Of a stretch of DNA of 64,000 nt, positions 1 through 13,000 are shown one piece after another. The notes beneath the pieces are model-generated. The model saw only the letters and a program-made list of their open reading frames with translations. It was not told the origin of the DNA and made no database searches. The DNA lies in the NCBI GenBank assembly GCA_947184155.2, contig CAMXCT020006643.1:104020-168019 (forward strand), in the 5' to 3' direction. The translations under genes were made by a program, and so were the position numbers. This stretch comes from Cladocopium goreaui (taxonomy: Eukaryota > Sar > Dinophyceae > Suessiales > Symbiodiniaceae). The stretch's first letter is position 1. The number at the start of each line of letters is the position of its first letter.

Positions 1-502
1 GGGGTTGAGAGGTCATTTTATGTCCACATGGGTATGGGTCAGGTGAAAATTTCTGACCCCCCAAATATGGATGGTTTGATGCTAGAAATGACATGACATG
101 GCAATTTTTGGTGGATCTTGGTGCTGTATGTTTTGACTGGGCGGTGTTTTTTTTGCCCATGAAGACCTGCAGATTGGCAGATGCCGTAGTTGCAAGACTT
201 GATGGGAAGTGTTTTCACCATGTAAGAGCTGGGCAGTGGAGGTTTGGCCTTCACTAGGTACATGGGGGAGTGTTTCAAAACGACAAACTTGAACAATTTT
301 TTAAGACTTAGTTCTGAAATCTGGGCCATGAATCAGCACAGGGAATGATGAAGCAAAATGTCTTGAACTTTCGAAATATCTCCGGATTAGCTTGATTTGT
401 TTCTCTACAAGAACCCCAAGCACACCCCCACACAGACACAATCCAATTGACCATGATCCAAGTTGCAGGATCCAATTTTATGGATACATACTGATGAGTG
501 TC

Positions 503-534
<32 letters not shown>

Positions 535-3500
535 GGATAGATAGATAGATAGATAGATAGATAGTGAATTGATAGTGATTTATAGTGATTTGAGAGTGAT
601 GTATACATATTATTACATATATACATTAAGTATAGCATAGGACGCAGCAGCCGCATATGGAACATGCCATCACCACCCTTCCCCGATAGCTTGACAGGTT
701 TTGGGACTTGGATCAGAGCTTGGACGATGCAGCGGCTGCCCGTAAGCAGGGCAGCTGTGAACGTTCGACGATACTTTCTATATTTTCCTAGATCATATAT
801 GGGTCCTTCTATGTCCTTCTCCTTTTAGATTTTTTGGAGAGTATCTCCTACCATATCTTTTCAGACTTCAGTGCCAATCTTGGATGGAGTTCGCCTCCTT
901 TGCAAGATCTTTAACAGAGTCAAGATCTTTGCCGTAGCACTAACAATCTTCGGCAATTTGTTTGGGGGGGCGTGGGGGTGCAAGGTGCACCAATGTGAGG
1001 TAACACTACGATAAACATCTTTTGACCATCCTTGGCACTGTATTTCAGCCGAAGCCTCATCACCAGGGCCATCTTTCAGCATTGGGTTGGATTAGAAGTG
1101 GTAGGATTTCTGCTCTCGGCAGTATTTTTGAAGAGATCTATGGCCAATTGCATTTTTCTTTTTAGCGCTCCCAGCTGGACAACTTTTGCTGTGTATTTTG
1201 GTGTTGGGTTTCAACATGTTTCAACTGGATTTCGCCCGCGAGTGGCTGAGGCTCGCGATTTGCGCCGTTTGCGGGGAAAGGTGGGGGTGTCCGCACCCAC
1301 GGTGGAGGAGGAGTTGGAAGATAACCGAAGTAACCGAAGCAGATGATGTGAGTCTGCTAGTGCCAGTAGGGGAGATCAAACGCGCGCTTTTTCAATTTTT
1401 CGACACACACACAGATATATATATATTTACATACACATAGATAGATATTGAGTTGGAAAGCGCTATATAATGTTATATATAAATATACTTGTAAATTATA
1501 CCGTTTTAAGATTGCTTGTGGCAGGGCCAGCACAGTGATACATCATGAAACCAAGGCACCGCCGCCCATCAATTCATCCACCGGGCCCCACGGCCGGGCA
1601 GGAGGCATGTCGCGCCAGAACGGTGCAATTCTTGCGCAAGACCTACGCCAAGTTGTGTCAAAAGCATCAGTTGCATCCTGGCAAGTCTGCAGGATGTTAA
1701 GCGCTGAATCGCTTCAGAGATCCGAAGAGTTTTTTTTTCCGTTGATCGTGGGCAGTCAAAAAATGGGTCCTGCTAGGTGAAACAGTTTTTTTCAGACCTT
1801 TTCCTTTTCAGTACTTTTTTCTTGGATCGGGTTGTTCATCGGGTTTTCCTTGTGACTTTAATTTCCTATCTTGATACCCTAGGTTGACCCTCACCATAGG
1901 GTGGCCATGGTGGAAAGATATGGGACACATGGAAGCTTTCCCGTCTTCGGAAATCCAGGGTTGACAATTGTTTGGTGAGACTTTAGCGCACCCCTAAAGA
2001 AGCAATCCAATATCAACGTGCCTCAGCATTCCTCCAGCAACCTCTGATTTGTCTTTGCATGTGTTTGCAATCCCTGTGGCAAGTATATACTAATTGAAAT
2101 GGACTGTCCACAACTTGTTGTTGGTTTGCCTGCTCTACCCTGAAAAAAATAAGGCTCCCACTTCTGTACTAGTCAACAAATGTATTTTTTCCTATTTAAC
2201 AGCCTAATGATAGTAGTCAAGATTAGTCAAGTCATCACAACACTATTAACTATGAATTTGAATCTTGATAGCTGTTGTCACATCCACAACAGTTACATCC
2301 CTACCAAGTCGGCTAGTCCATTGCGGGACCTGGTCTCTCCAAGGAAAGCCGCCTCACCGGTGTTCTTCGACAAGTGGTATCCTGGTGTAGATAGCCCCAG
2401 GTTGAACGCATCCGGACCTTGGTTGCTTGCTTATAATATATATTAATATTATATATATATATATATATATTCATTTGCATATGTATATACATGTATATAC
2501 ATGATATTTATACACACTATTTTTTTAATATGTTCATATGCAATTACATTTATATATAGATGCGCGGTAGTAATTTTTGAGCACATCGACAGGCATTGCG
2601 CCTGGCTTTGCCATGCGGAGCTCAGCTTGGGCCCTGGTAACCGCGATCCCTTGCTACCGGTGATTGAGGCACACGGGGTCACTGGGGTCGGAATGGAATT
2701 GGATGTGTTTGGATATACCCTCTGGTAAACGTTTACATAACTATGGAAAGATCCACCATTTTTAATGGGTAAATCCACTATTTCTATGGCCATTTTCAAT
2801 AGTTTTTTGTATGTTTACCAGAGGGTAGTGTGGGTAAAACAATAATTCATAAACCACCCCCCAAAGCACCATAAATATGTGGTATAACCATTCCCAAATG
2901 GGTGGTTTATCAATGTTTTACCCACATTAATATGAAATGTATTGTTGAACACATTAGAGAAAAAACTTTATCACAGTTGATATGTACGGTAAAAGTCAAG
3001 AAGACAAAACTGATGACAGGAAAGTATGGCATGATGTTAAAGCAAAAAAAACAACAAAACCAAACAAAACTACACCTATGGCTTTCCAGAATTGGAAATA
3101 ACATTTAGAGGAAGGCCCCACTGATTCAGTTTGATAATTAGTTAGATTTTGAGCCATAAATGAAGCAGCATCATGTCCAGCTCAGGAGAAATCTTTGGTA
3201 CGGGTACTGTACCTAAGACCGAAGATTGGCCATGATGGGGTCACCACTGGGAGCTGAGCGTAGTATTTGAAACGTCTCTTGAACATTGACACCAGAGCGT
3301 TGGTTTTACACATCGTCTTGTGATGGCTTGAATTGGCAATGTTTTCCAAATGAGAAAACAGCCAGCATCACGCCCAACGGTTGCAACAGAATACGTGCCC
3401 CTCGCCCTGGCCAAACCGGTCTCAAGGATTTTGCTGTCCTGGATGCGGCAATGGTGAAGGTGCAGCAACGGATCTCCCGTTCGTATCCACCGGGCTGGGG

Positions 3501-3958
3501 CCTATTTTTTGGAAAAGATGGAAATGGGCAGTCCTAATGTGTCCTATTGAAATCTGGGTGTATTGGGAAAAGTAACCCCAACTGACTTTCATGTTTTTCA
3601 GAGGGGAAGGTCAACCACCAACCAGAAATAGTGGTCAGTGACTTTTCTATTTTTCTTCAGGGTTGCTATGCATCGAGCGAATAACAGACGTTCTTCTGAT
3701 CCTACATTTCGTTGGACCGTCCCTGTAGTTGATGGGTTTTTCTCGATCACCATTTTAACCGCTTTTTGGTCGGTAGGTACGAATTTTAGTTTTGATGACT
3801 AGACTAAACCCATCATTTTTGATGGTTAAACCCATCAATTTTTGATGGCACAATCCATTTTCAAATCATAATCATAACAATTTTTTTCCATAAATCACGC
3901 TAGTTGAGTTGGTATTTGTACTCAAGCATTTTTCAACCAGACTCTTCTCCACCGGCAG
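1..3958. other. Intergenic or upstream part of the PCIF1-like gene, few supported features
   Basis: I see no complete gene here. A GTTA tetranucleotide run (503-534) is followed by a GATA run (536-564), and a TA run lies near 2445-2470. Two short stretches look exon-like but are unproven. One is 1611-1697 (frame beginning RARTVQFLRKTYAKL, ending in an LHPGK-type segment). The other is about 2298-2420 (a frame with SPRKAASPVFFDKWYPG). Either could be an N-terminal exon of the methyltransferase gene that follows, since that gene must have more 5' sequence than I can place. The rest is AT-rich non-coding DNA. Confidence 0.4.
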
Positions 3959-4050
3959 GCCTTGGCCTTCCTTCCAAAGGAGAAGGTCGCGCCCATGGCT
4001 CGGGACCTGCATCGAGTGGCTGAGAGGATGAAGTCCAGTCCATGGGCGGG
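3959..4050 (+). CDS. PCIF1-like gene, N-terminal exon
   Basis: The exon follows the acceptor ccaccggcag. The frame gives ALAFLPKEKVAPMARDLHRV and continues as an amphipathic helix (AERMKSSPWAG). This resembles the helical region before the PCIF1 core. The 3' end is uncertain because no clear GT donor follows; a non-canonical donor near 4046-4052 is possible. Confidence 0.5.
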
Positions 4051-7000
4051 AAATCCCCGAAATGAAATCGAGGCTTTTAATGGAAACATATTGGTAATGG
4101 GAACATATTGGAAAACAATAGACCGTCAGGTTTCAAGCAAAAGGTCTCGCATGTTGTTCACGATATTTTCCTTGTCCGTTTGGGTATGAACGAACATATC
4201 AGAACTTGACATCTGCAAATTGGTGTTTGGTTTGGTGATAAAGCACCCGGTATAATCTTTGCAGTATACCAAAGTTTGAGTAAGTTTGACCAATATACAT
4301 CCATTTGCAGGTTTGTCTGAAAATAGGTCCCGCGACACCTGATGGTTTTCCATATGGTTCACGATCATGTTCCCATTACAACTGGTTCCTTTTTAGGGGT
4401 ACATCGCCGTTTCAGGCCAACCCAGACCCTAGATCTGCCATCCCGCAACCTTCAGCTGATCCGAAGGAAAGCCAAAGCGCTCCCGGAGAAACTCTTGCAG
4501 CTCCCCACCGGTGGCCATGCCACCGTGGTGCAGCAGGGGAAGGAGGCGGCCATACTGGGCCGAAAGTTTGACGGCCGTGGCCATGACACATGGGTTTGTC
4601 CGACAGAGTACCTCTAAACCCACTCGTTAAATCATCGTTTCTCCATGGTTTTCCCATGAGCATAACTATAATTTGGGGGATATGCCGCGGTTTTTAGGCA
4701 CATCCACATGGACTTAGAAGTGTGCATTTTAAACATCACAGTTGACACATGCTCATGACAAGAACCAGTTTGAAAGTGGGATAAAAGTGGGTTGTCCACT
4801 TAATTGTATAATTGTATAGACCTGACTGTTGATACCAAAGGATGGTTTATAATTTCTCGCTGTCTGCTACTAAGGCTACTATTTGACAACGTTTTTTACC
4901 TCCCACCTGATTACACCTGATTACTTGAGGAAAATCATGGGTCAAAAGCCTTTCCGCCATGGGAACCCTCGAGTTTTGAGCCGAACTTGCTCAGGTGACG
5001 CTGAGCTTTCAAGGTTGGACCCAACAGACCGGGCTGGGTCAAGGCCCATTAGTACTGGCTTAAAAAGAAGGATGGAACAGGGAAAAGGTTGCTGGAAACT
5101 GTGTTAAAATTGTTTGAAACGATACTAGAGTTACTAGATGTTACTACAAATCGTGACACTTGATCCGGCTAGAATGGCAAGATGGCAAGATGACCAAACA
5201 TATGGATACACTTTTGCCATGGATACACTTTTGGATGGCCGCCGGACAAGGTCAGGAGGTCCAGATCTCCTCGTGGCACCTGCGAAAGTTGTGGCGCCTC
5301 TTTCGAGGCCCAGAGGAAGCCTTCAGCGATGCAGCGTTCTGCTGTTTGCTGAGGCTGGGGGGAGGTCAGCGGTGTTATCCACCAGGCATGGGGGCTTTTT
5401 GATGTCAGTCTATGGAGGATTTGGAAGAAATCAAAAAGAAGTGCAGGTCAAGGGGATCCGAAAGGGGGTTTATTTCAACCATCCATAGTTTTTTCTCGCA
5501 ATTGAGCCAGAAATGTATATACAGTAATTAATGTATATATACAGCCAGCAAATTGGCGAGACGGACTTAGAACTGATGTGGGCCTTGACTAATTTTGACC
5601 CATTCTCACAGCCCAGCAGAGCCCCGCTGACGGTTTGGAGGTACCAATCCGTGCTACAGAAACTTGGCTAAATCCAACTGGACTACATTTGACTACGGAC
5701 ACCAAGCATTGTTCGTGCAGGGTCAACCCCTGGAGCAGTGAGCGACGCCTGGGCAATCCATTGCTGTATTGCAAATGAGTTAGGCAATGTTGGCCTTAAA
5801 TATTTCAAAATGGCTGTTTGTGTCATGTTGTTTCGTGCAATTTTCGTGCAAAACTTGGAAATCAAAGCCCAGTCTTCAACTACCTTATTAAATATGAAGG
5901 TTTCCTAAAATTGGGGTACCCGCAAATCATCCATTTATAGGATTTCATTGATTTTCCATTATAAATCATCCATTTTGGGGCACCCTCAGTATAGGAAACC
6001 TCCATATCAACAACCATGTCAGACCTGCAGGAAGGGCTTCCAGGGCGCTTGCACCTCTGAAGTCTTCGAAGCTTTGCGTGAAACCTTCGGTTGTCGCTTC
6101 GAATGCTTCGCATCGTGTCTCGTCAGAAGCGGAGCGCTGGAAGCGGATTTCCAAAACACCTGGAATATGCACAGAATTATTTGCAGATTTTGCAGCAGCT
6201 GCAGGTCTCTAGGGGGTTGCCTATTTTCTCTTTGCTTTCTTGGTTTCCAGATGTTTCTGGCTAGAACTACCAGCACACCCGAGAAGGTTTTGAATAAATC
6301 GAGGCCGCTGAATTGCCACTATCGCTGGTCACTTGCTTGCAATCTTCTTAGCTGCATTTTCTTGCAAGGTTTTGGCAAACCTTAGCCCTTTGGTTGGTTG
6401 GCAGTCATATATATATATATACATATTATATACAGTACATAGTTATAATCATATACATCATATATATATACACATAAAGTCATAAAGAATAGTTTTTCTG
6501 TTTTTCATTGCTGTCAAGTTATGCCAAGTTGGCTAGTTATGGCCAGTTGAAGCCTTCACCATGTCTTTGAAACCATGTTTATACCATGTTTTTTCCTGGA
6601 GATGCTGTTAATCATAAGCCTGGATTCATGCAGATGCAGGGCGGAAGCCCTACAGCTGGATCAGTCAAAACCGGATGTATCCGGATGGTACTGTACCCTA
6701 AGTTATAGCTGGTTCATGGATGGTTGTTCCTTAGTCATAATATATGATCATATGGTAAATTCATAGGTTTTGACCCATCCGCATTTGAGGACGTGCTCGG
6801 CGTTTCTGGATACTGACGTTCCTTGGCAAACTGCTGAAACATTGGGGCGATTCTGTAGGATTCTGCAGATATCTGGTTAGGCTGCCTTGGTTGGGCCATT
6901 TACTAAATGCCTTTATGCAAATGATTTTGTTTTTTTGCAGATAGATAAGGCACATTAGATAGATTGATAGATTGATGATCAGATAGGACATGAGATGATA

Positions 7001-10000
7001 TGATATGCTACCAAAAGAACCCGAAACCTATAAAAACGTAGGACATCAACAAAAAGACGAGTTTTTTGGGAAAACCCGGGGTTTTGATTTTGGAGCATTT
7101 TGGTGATAGCAGGTGTGTATGTGTAACTGAAAATCATCCAACCAGCTTCCAAGATATCAGTAATGTTCCTAGATAATGTGCCTCAAAGACACAAAATCAT
7201 ACAAAATCAACATATCACACAAGAACTAGTGTATATCGGACACATATATTACACAAACCATACCACATCTTTAAAATAGGAACAAATGCATCATGTCATG
7301 GCATAAGTAGGAGCTTCTGACGTAACAGTAACACAGCTCATGGGAGGGATGTTTTTTTGAGCAAAGGCGTCCTATACCTCCTTAAGATGAATATACAAAC
7401 AATATCATACAATGTTGTAAGATGCATCATGCACAAGAAAGACTTCAACAAACCCAGAAACCCAGCTTTTTCTTATGCCAATTGACATTGACCTACAACA
7501 AGCAAGCATCGACCAATTTTTTTCCCGTTGACAGCCATGATAATCTGGTTTCACGGCACCGTTACAAGAACTGAAGTGAAAAATGCACTGTTTGGCCCAT
7601 TGGAGTTGTCTTCAAAAGCAAACCTAACAACCAATCTTTTTTCTCCGGGTTTTCTACGGGTTTCCTACGGTTAAAAAAAACGAGTTTTTTTTTGGCCCGG
7701 TGTTTTACGGATTAGGACGGGTTTTCTACGCACCATCAAAACACATAATTTCCCATCATCGAAAACAAATTTGGCATTGGGACCCCTAAATCCCGAAAAC
7801 AATGTGGATTTCTTTTGTAAGTTTACGTTTAAAGTTAGTTGAAATGCATGGAAGGTGAATAATTTGGAATATGTCCCCCTTAGAGTTTTTGAAAGGATAT
7901 TTTTCCACACAATCACCATTTCCTAATGGGCTGTGAGCCAGAAAAATTTGAAGGCAAACAATGGAACTACAACAACCCACTTTAGAAAAAAGGGTCCTAG
8001 CAATTGAATTGCCATCCGGACTGCAGCCTCTCCCGAGGCACTCAACAACCCACTCAATTGGTTTCCCACGCCTATTTTTATATTTGCATCGGAAAGTCGT
8101 GCCATTATTGACTATGATTCCTGAATTTCGTTGATAAACAATGCGCTGGGTCTCTCACAGCTTATGTATAGGATCCCCCCCGTCCATGCGACACATGTCC
8201 AAAGGCATCCAAAAGCTCTAAAAGCTGATGATTTCCTTTATCGATCATTCCACCCGATGAGGCATCCATAGTCTTGATCTTTTGAGCCCCCACTTGACGT
8301 TTTGCTGATTTGGGATGGCGCAATTCCAACTAAGAGGCTTTTCCGGCTCTTCTGGAAAGTGTTTCTTAAAAAAACCCGGGGTTTTGGGGGAAAACCCGAG
8401 GTTTTCATCAAGCAGGTGGGAAAAGCCGGAGTTTCAGTTCATGCCCTACAAATTCGTAGGATCAAGGTTCCCTAGGTATGTAGTATGATATGATGTTGCA
8501 TTCTCTAATTTTACATGATACTCCGTCCTATTATATATACATATATAACTCACATATCCAACTATCTTATATATATATACATATCACAGTGTATTACGTT
8601 GTAGTTTGGTGTTTTTTATTGTATAACATATCATAGTATGTTTTGTTTCCAAACTTAGCCTCTTAAATTTGGATTCCTGTTGCTTTCATACGTATAGGGA
8701 AAGAACTTAGGAAAGAACAATGTAGCAACCAAGGGAAATAAGGGGTGTTTTTCATGGTTTCCTTGCAATCTTAATGGACTACAGGGTACTTACTCAAGAT
8801 TCTTCAAAAGATAAATATGGCGGTGTCCCAAAATTAGAATGCTGTACTACCCAAAAGAGGTATGCTCAGAGGGGAAAGTGATAAGTAACAATCCTGTCCA
8901 GGGCTCCCTGGCGCCCAGGGCTTATCAGGGATTCTAATTTTGAGAAAACCCCGTCTGTATTCGAGGAGGGTTGAGCATGTGGCATGGGTGATGTTGCATA
9001 CTGTAGGTTAGTTAAACAAAAACATGCGCGTTTTATATACTGTACATAAACATGTGTTCCATATATATATAATTGCAAAGTTATATTCATACACGTGTTT
9101 AATGTTATCTAGATACATATATATATATATATACATTTGAATATATTTACATGATAGAAAATATATGGCTATTCCATGGCGCCCTTGCTACTTTAATCAA
9201 ACATGGCTTGCCGGAAGAAACACAGACACTGTCTTATTTTGGTTCCATTTCCAAGTAGCCATGTTTAATGGCACCGGAGGGTATGCCATTGATATTTATG
9301 TTCCTATGAAAAAGCGCATTACATATATAATGTCCCTATGAAAAAGCATTAATTATCAATTTCCATATAATCTGGCTAAATGATAGTGACCTCACTGTGA
9401 CCTCAATGGAATTATGGTAAGTAACGGAAATCATCACCATCACGTCAAAGGAACGGCAACGTTTCTAGCTTTTTGTTTGCGGAAGATTGACTGGCAGATC
9501 GACCAACAAGGTTGTATTGCGGTCCCCTGCCTTTCTCAAGTTTAATTTTTGGCAGAACAGTTTGCAAAGGCATGGCAAGAGCGACTGGTCATGATGCATT
9601 CGCAATGCACTGCTTGGCATACTGTAACATGTCTGACATTTGCCACAGAGAGACCACAAATGTTCTTGCCAAATTCAACCCGCAGCAGAGGACAGCGTTG
9701 TTGAAAGAAATTGGTGGTAGCTTCCAACTTGCAAATCAGAAAGCCAAATGGTTGCCCGAACAAGATGAATAAGATGACAAATGCGCCTACGGTGAAGCCA
9801 TAGATTCAAGGGAACACCGCCTTCTGCACTGTTCGGTGGGGCAACATGTCAGGTGTCATTACGAACCGCTGGTTGGCAGTCTTGAATGTCATGGCTCTTT
9901 GATTGCGCAGTTTCCATTTGCCACAGTTCACCCTGAACTGGAAGCCTTGCAGTCAGTTTGCCTCAACGCTCCTGAACCGGTTTAATCTGTTTGGAGTCCT

Positions 10001-13000
10001 CAGATCATTGCACACGTGCATGACATGATAAGTAGGAATGTTGAAGTCCATCGGCTCACCGATGGGTCGCCACACTTGCTGCAAAGGTATTGGGCCATAG
10101 GCAATGCGATGGTCAACGATTTGGCAAAACACTCATGCAAACACTTGCGTGTCTCCTTGGTTGATAATATGGAACGGTGACATCATGATTTACTGCTTGT
10201 GAGAGGTCATTTGTATGATACTTTTTCGCTGCACTTGGAGCTTCAGAAGGTTGTGCGTTAGCAGATTGCGATAAGAAGGGAGAGTCCGCCAGGGTTCAAC
10301 ATTCTCAAACTGCGCTTCTTCAGGCCTTCTCTGACTGGAAAGTGGAACCATTCAGATGCATTTCGCATGAGCATGACACACAGCTTCTGATGCACTCTTC
10401 TTTTGGTTTACAACTTGTGTAACCGCCACACTTGATTGGATTCGAAGCTTGCACTGGCCGATGGGTGATGAACAAGCACCCAAAGGCCCCTTGGGCTTCA
10501 ATAGAGGGATCAGTTGGATTGAGTTAGCCATGTCGTGGATGCTGTATCATAACCTGTACGTTCCAGTAGTTCGAGAAGATGAGCGGAAGGTTAAGCGTCT
10601 TCTTCAACCAGCGTCCTATTCAGATGCCAAGGGCAATGGGCTCACACTATCTGAATCTGGCACTATGATACGAAAGATTATTGACAATTTGGAAGCGCTG
10701 TTACAACAGAAGATGCTTTTTCCGTGTGTTACCACATCAGGGGTTTAAAAAGTGCATGTGCAAGGTCTTCGTATTCGTCCTCAACCTCCAAATCAAGCTC
10801 AGGTGGTGGTGGAACTGCAAAAGCTTAGTGAAAATTCTGACAATCCACTCCAGACAACTCCATTTGTGCAATCCAATTTGGATGGACGAATGCTCTTTCA
10901 GGGTACCTGGTTATATCGCCAAGACAGGGCGAAGCTTTTGATAAAGGCAGTGAGAAAGCTCAGAACGAATGTGGGGCCGGCATGTGTTTCACGTAAGCAT
11001 CAACGACATTGCTGCGCGCGTCGGACAAGAGTCACCTCTTGGGCATTCGCCGGGGGCTGGCTCCCTTTCGAGAAGACTATCGGGCCTTATTTCAGGTTAG
11101 TGACATCATCTACCTCTATATATATGCACAATTATGCACATAAGTCCAGATAAATTTTCCTATGAACATTGATATGTGTTAAATATTCATATCCCTGTGC
11201 ATAGCCCCATTGTACCACCATGTTTGTTCTTTAAATCCCTGTTGACTGGCATGCCTTGTTCCGTCCGAGGCCCCCTTCGGTTCCTTAGGTTCCTTCTTCC
11301 TTCAGTGCCTGGGCGCATTACGCGCAACATTTTTCGGACCCCTGGCAGGGGGTTTGCCCGGCATTTAACCATGGAAAACGGTGGATTGAACCATGAACCA
11401 CAAGGCATTGGATTTATTCGCCCACACATTGTGATTTAATCTGACAAACGCACAAGAAATGGGATTTAACATCCCCCTTGCTTGATCCTCTACAAAATGC
11501 CACTCATTTGGTGTTACAAAATGCCTCCTCACATACTGTTCTCACAAATGCAACCTCCCGCAAAAAAAATGGGACAGTATAATAACCCGGGGCATTTCAT
11601 TTTAGCTTGGCTTGCAACTTAACACTCCCAACGCATTGCCGGCCCAGAAAACGATAAGAGTAAAAAAACGATCACGAGCTTATACATGCACATGTTCATG
11701 AAACCTGAAGATGGCAACCTGCGCGGGCCTCCAGACCGATAGCTAAACGATAACAAAAACGATAACGAAATATGAAAAAACATGAGCGTTTGGGCGGATA
11801 CCCACCTGACCGGTTCAAGATGGTTTTAGCATATCAGTTTTCGAAGACCTGTATCTTTGATACACAGCGACGGAACATGAAAGGACATGAAAGCAAAATG
11901 AAAGGACATGAACGCAACATGAAAGGAAATGAATGCTAAATGAAAGGAACATGTGAGGAAATGAATGCGAAATGAAAAGCGATGAAAGGAAATGAAAACA
12001 ACAGATGACATCCGTTGACTCTCGACCAAGGATGCTTTCACACCCACAGAAAGCTGGAAAATTATACCCTCAAGTTGGAGGGTTCTAGAATGCCCCCCCC
12101 CCCTGGGGATAAACACGGAGGGTTCTAGAATGAAAAATTTTCATTGTAGAACCTCCGGTCCCGTAAGCATTGTAGAACCTTGGAAGCTTCTATAATAGCA
12201 TATGATGATATATGGTGCAGGTTTTGTGCAGGTATTTGTGATCCCTAGTGAGCCGGTGGTTGAAAGCAATTTGCCAGTTTGATCCTCCTGTTGAAACTAT
12301 GGTTTTGGTGATTTGCAAGGCTCGATTGCACTATGTCGCAACAATATTGCCGAACCAATGCCATTCGGCACAAAAACCCAGAAGGATTTTATACAGATAC
12401 ACGGTAGAAAAATCGTAAAATCACAGTTCAGTTTGTTTCTTGATCTCAGTACATGGTAAGAACATTTCTGACTGGGGGAACTTGTGGGTTCAGCTCAGTT
12501 TTGAAGTGGTTAGCTGTACCTTTACCTTTGCATTCACCCTAACAATGCATGTTTTTTTTTGAGTTATTTTTTGCATGTTTGCTTCTTTTGCCGTCACCTG
12601 AGGCACACATAAAGTGGCTTTTGCATGTTGTGTCACAAGAGGCTGCAAAATCCCGCGTCGAAAATGTGCGTGCATTTGCTAGAGATTTGCATGCATTTGG
12701 GCTGTTCTTTTGATTTAATTCCGAAAAGGCGTGGGCCAAATATTGTCTAGCTCCACATCTTTGAACGAAAGGACCAATAGGTGAAGTGAGCGGCAAATTG
12801 GTAGGTAGAAAATTTCCCCACTGGAAACAGCTGTAGTGACACACAAACGAATTTCAGGGATAATCAACTCAGCTAAAACTGTGCCTGCCATCTTTGGTTC
12901 TTCTACAAGTAGACGAATGCCTGTGTAACAAATGAACATATCTAAGCTATCTAAGCTATCTAAGCATACAGCAGTTCTAAAATGGTTTCCCCTTGCAGTA

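Noticed and set aside
503-564. Telomere-like TTAG run
   Set aside because: GTTA followed by GATA is a simple microsatellite; dinoflagellate telomeres use TTTAGGG.
11176-11439. 87-codon frame over the FGSLGSFF exon
   Set aside because: It lies in a different phase from the PCIF1 motif and shows no family features.
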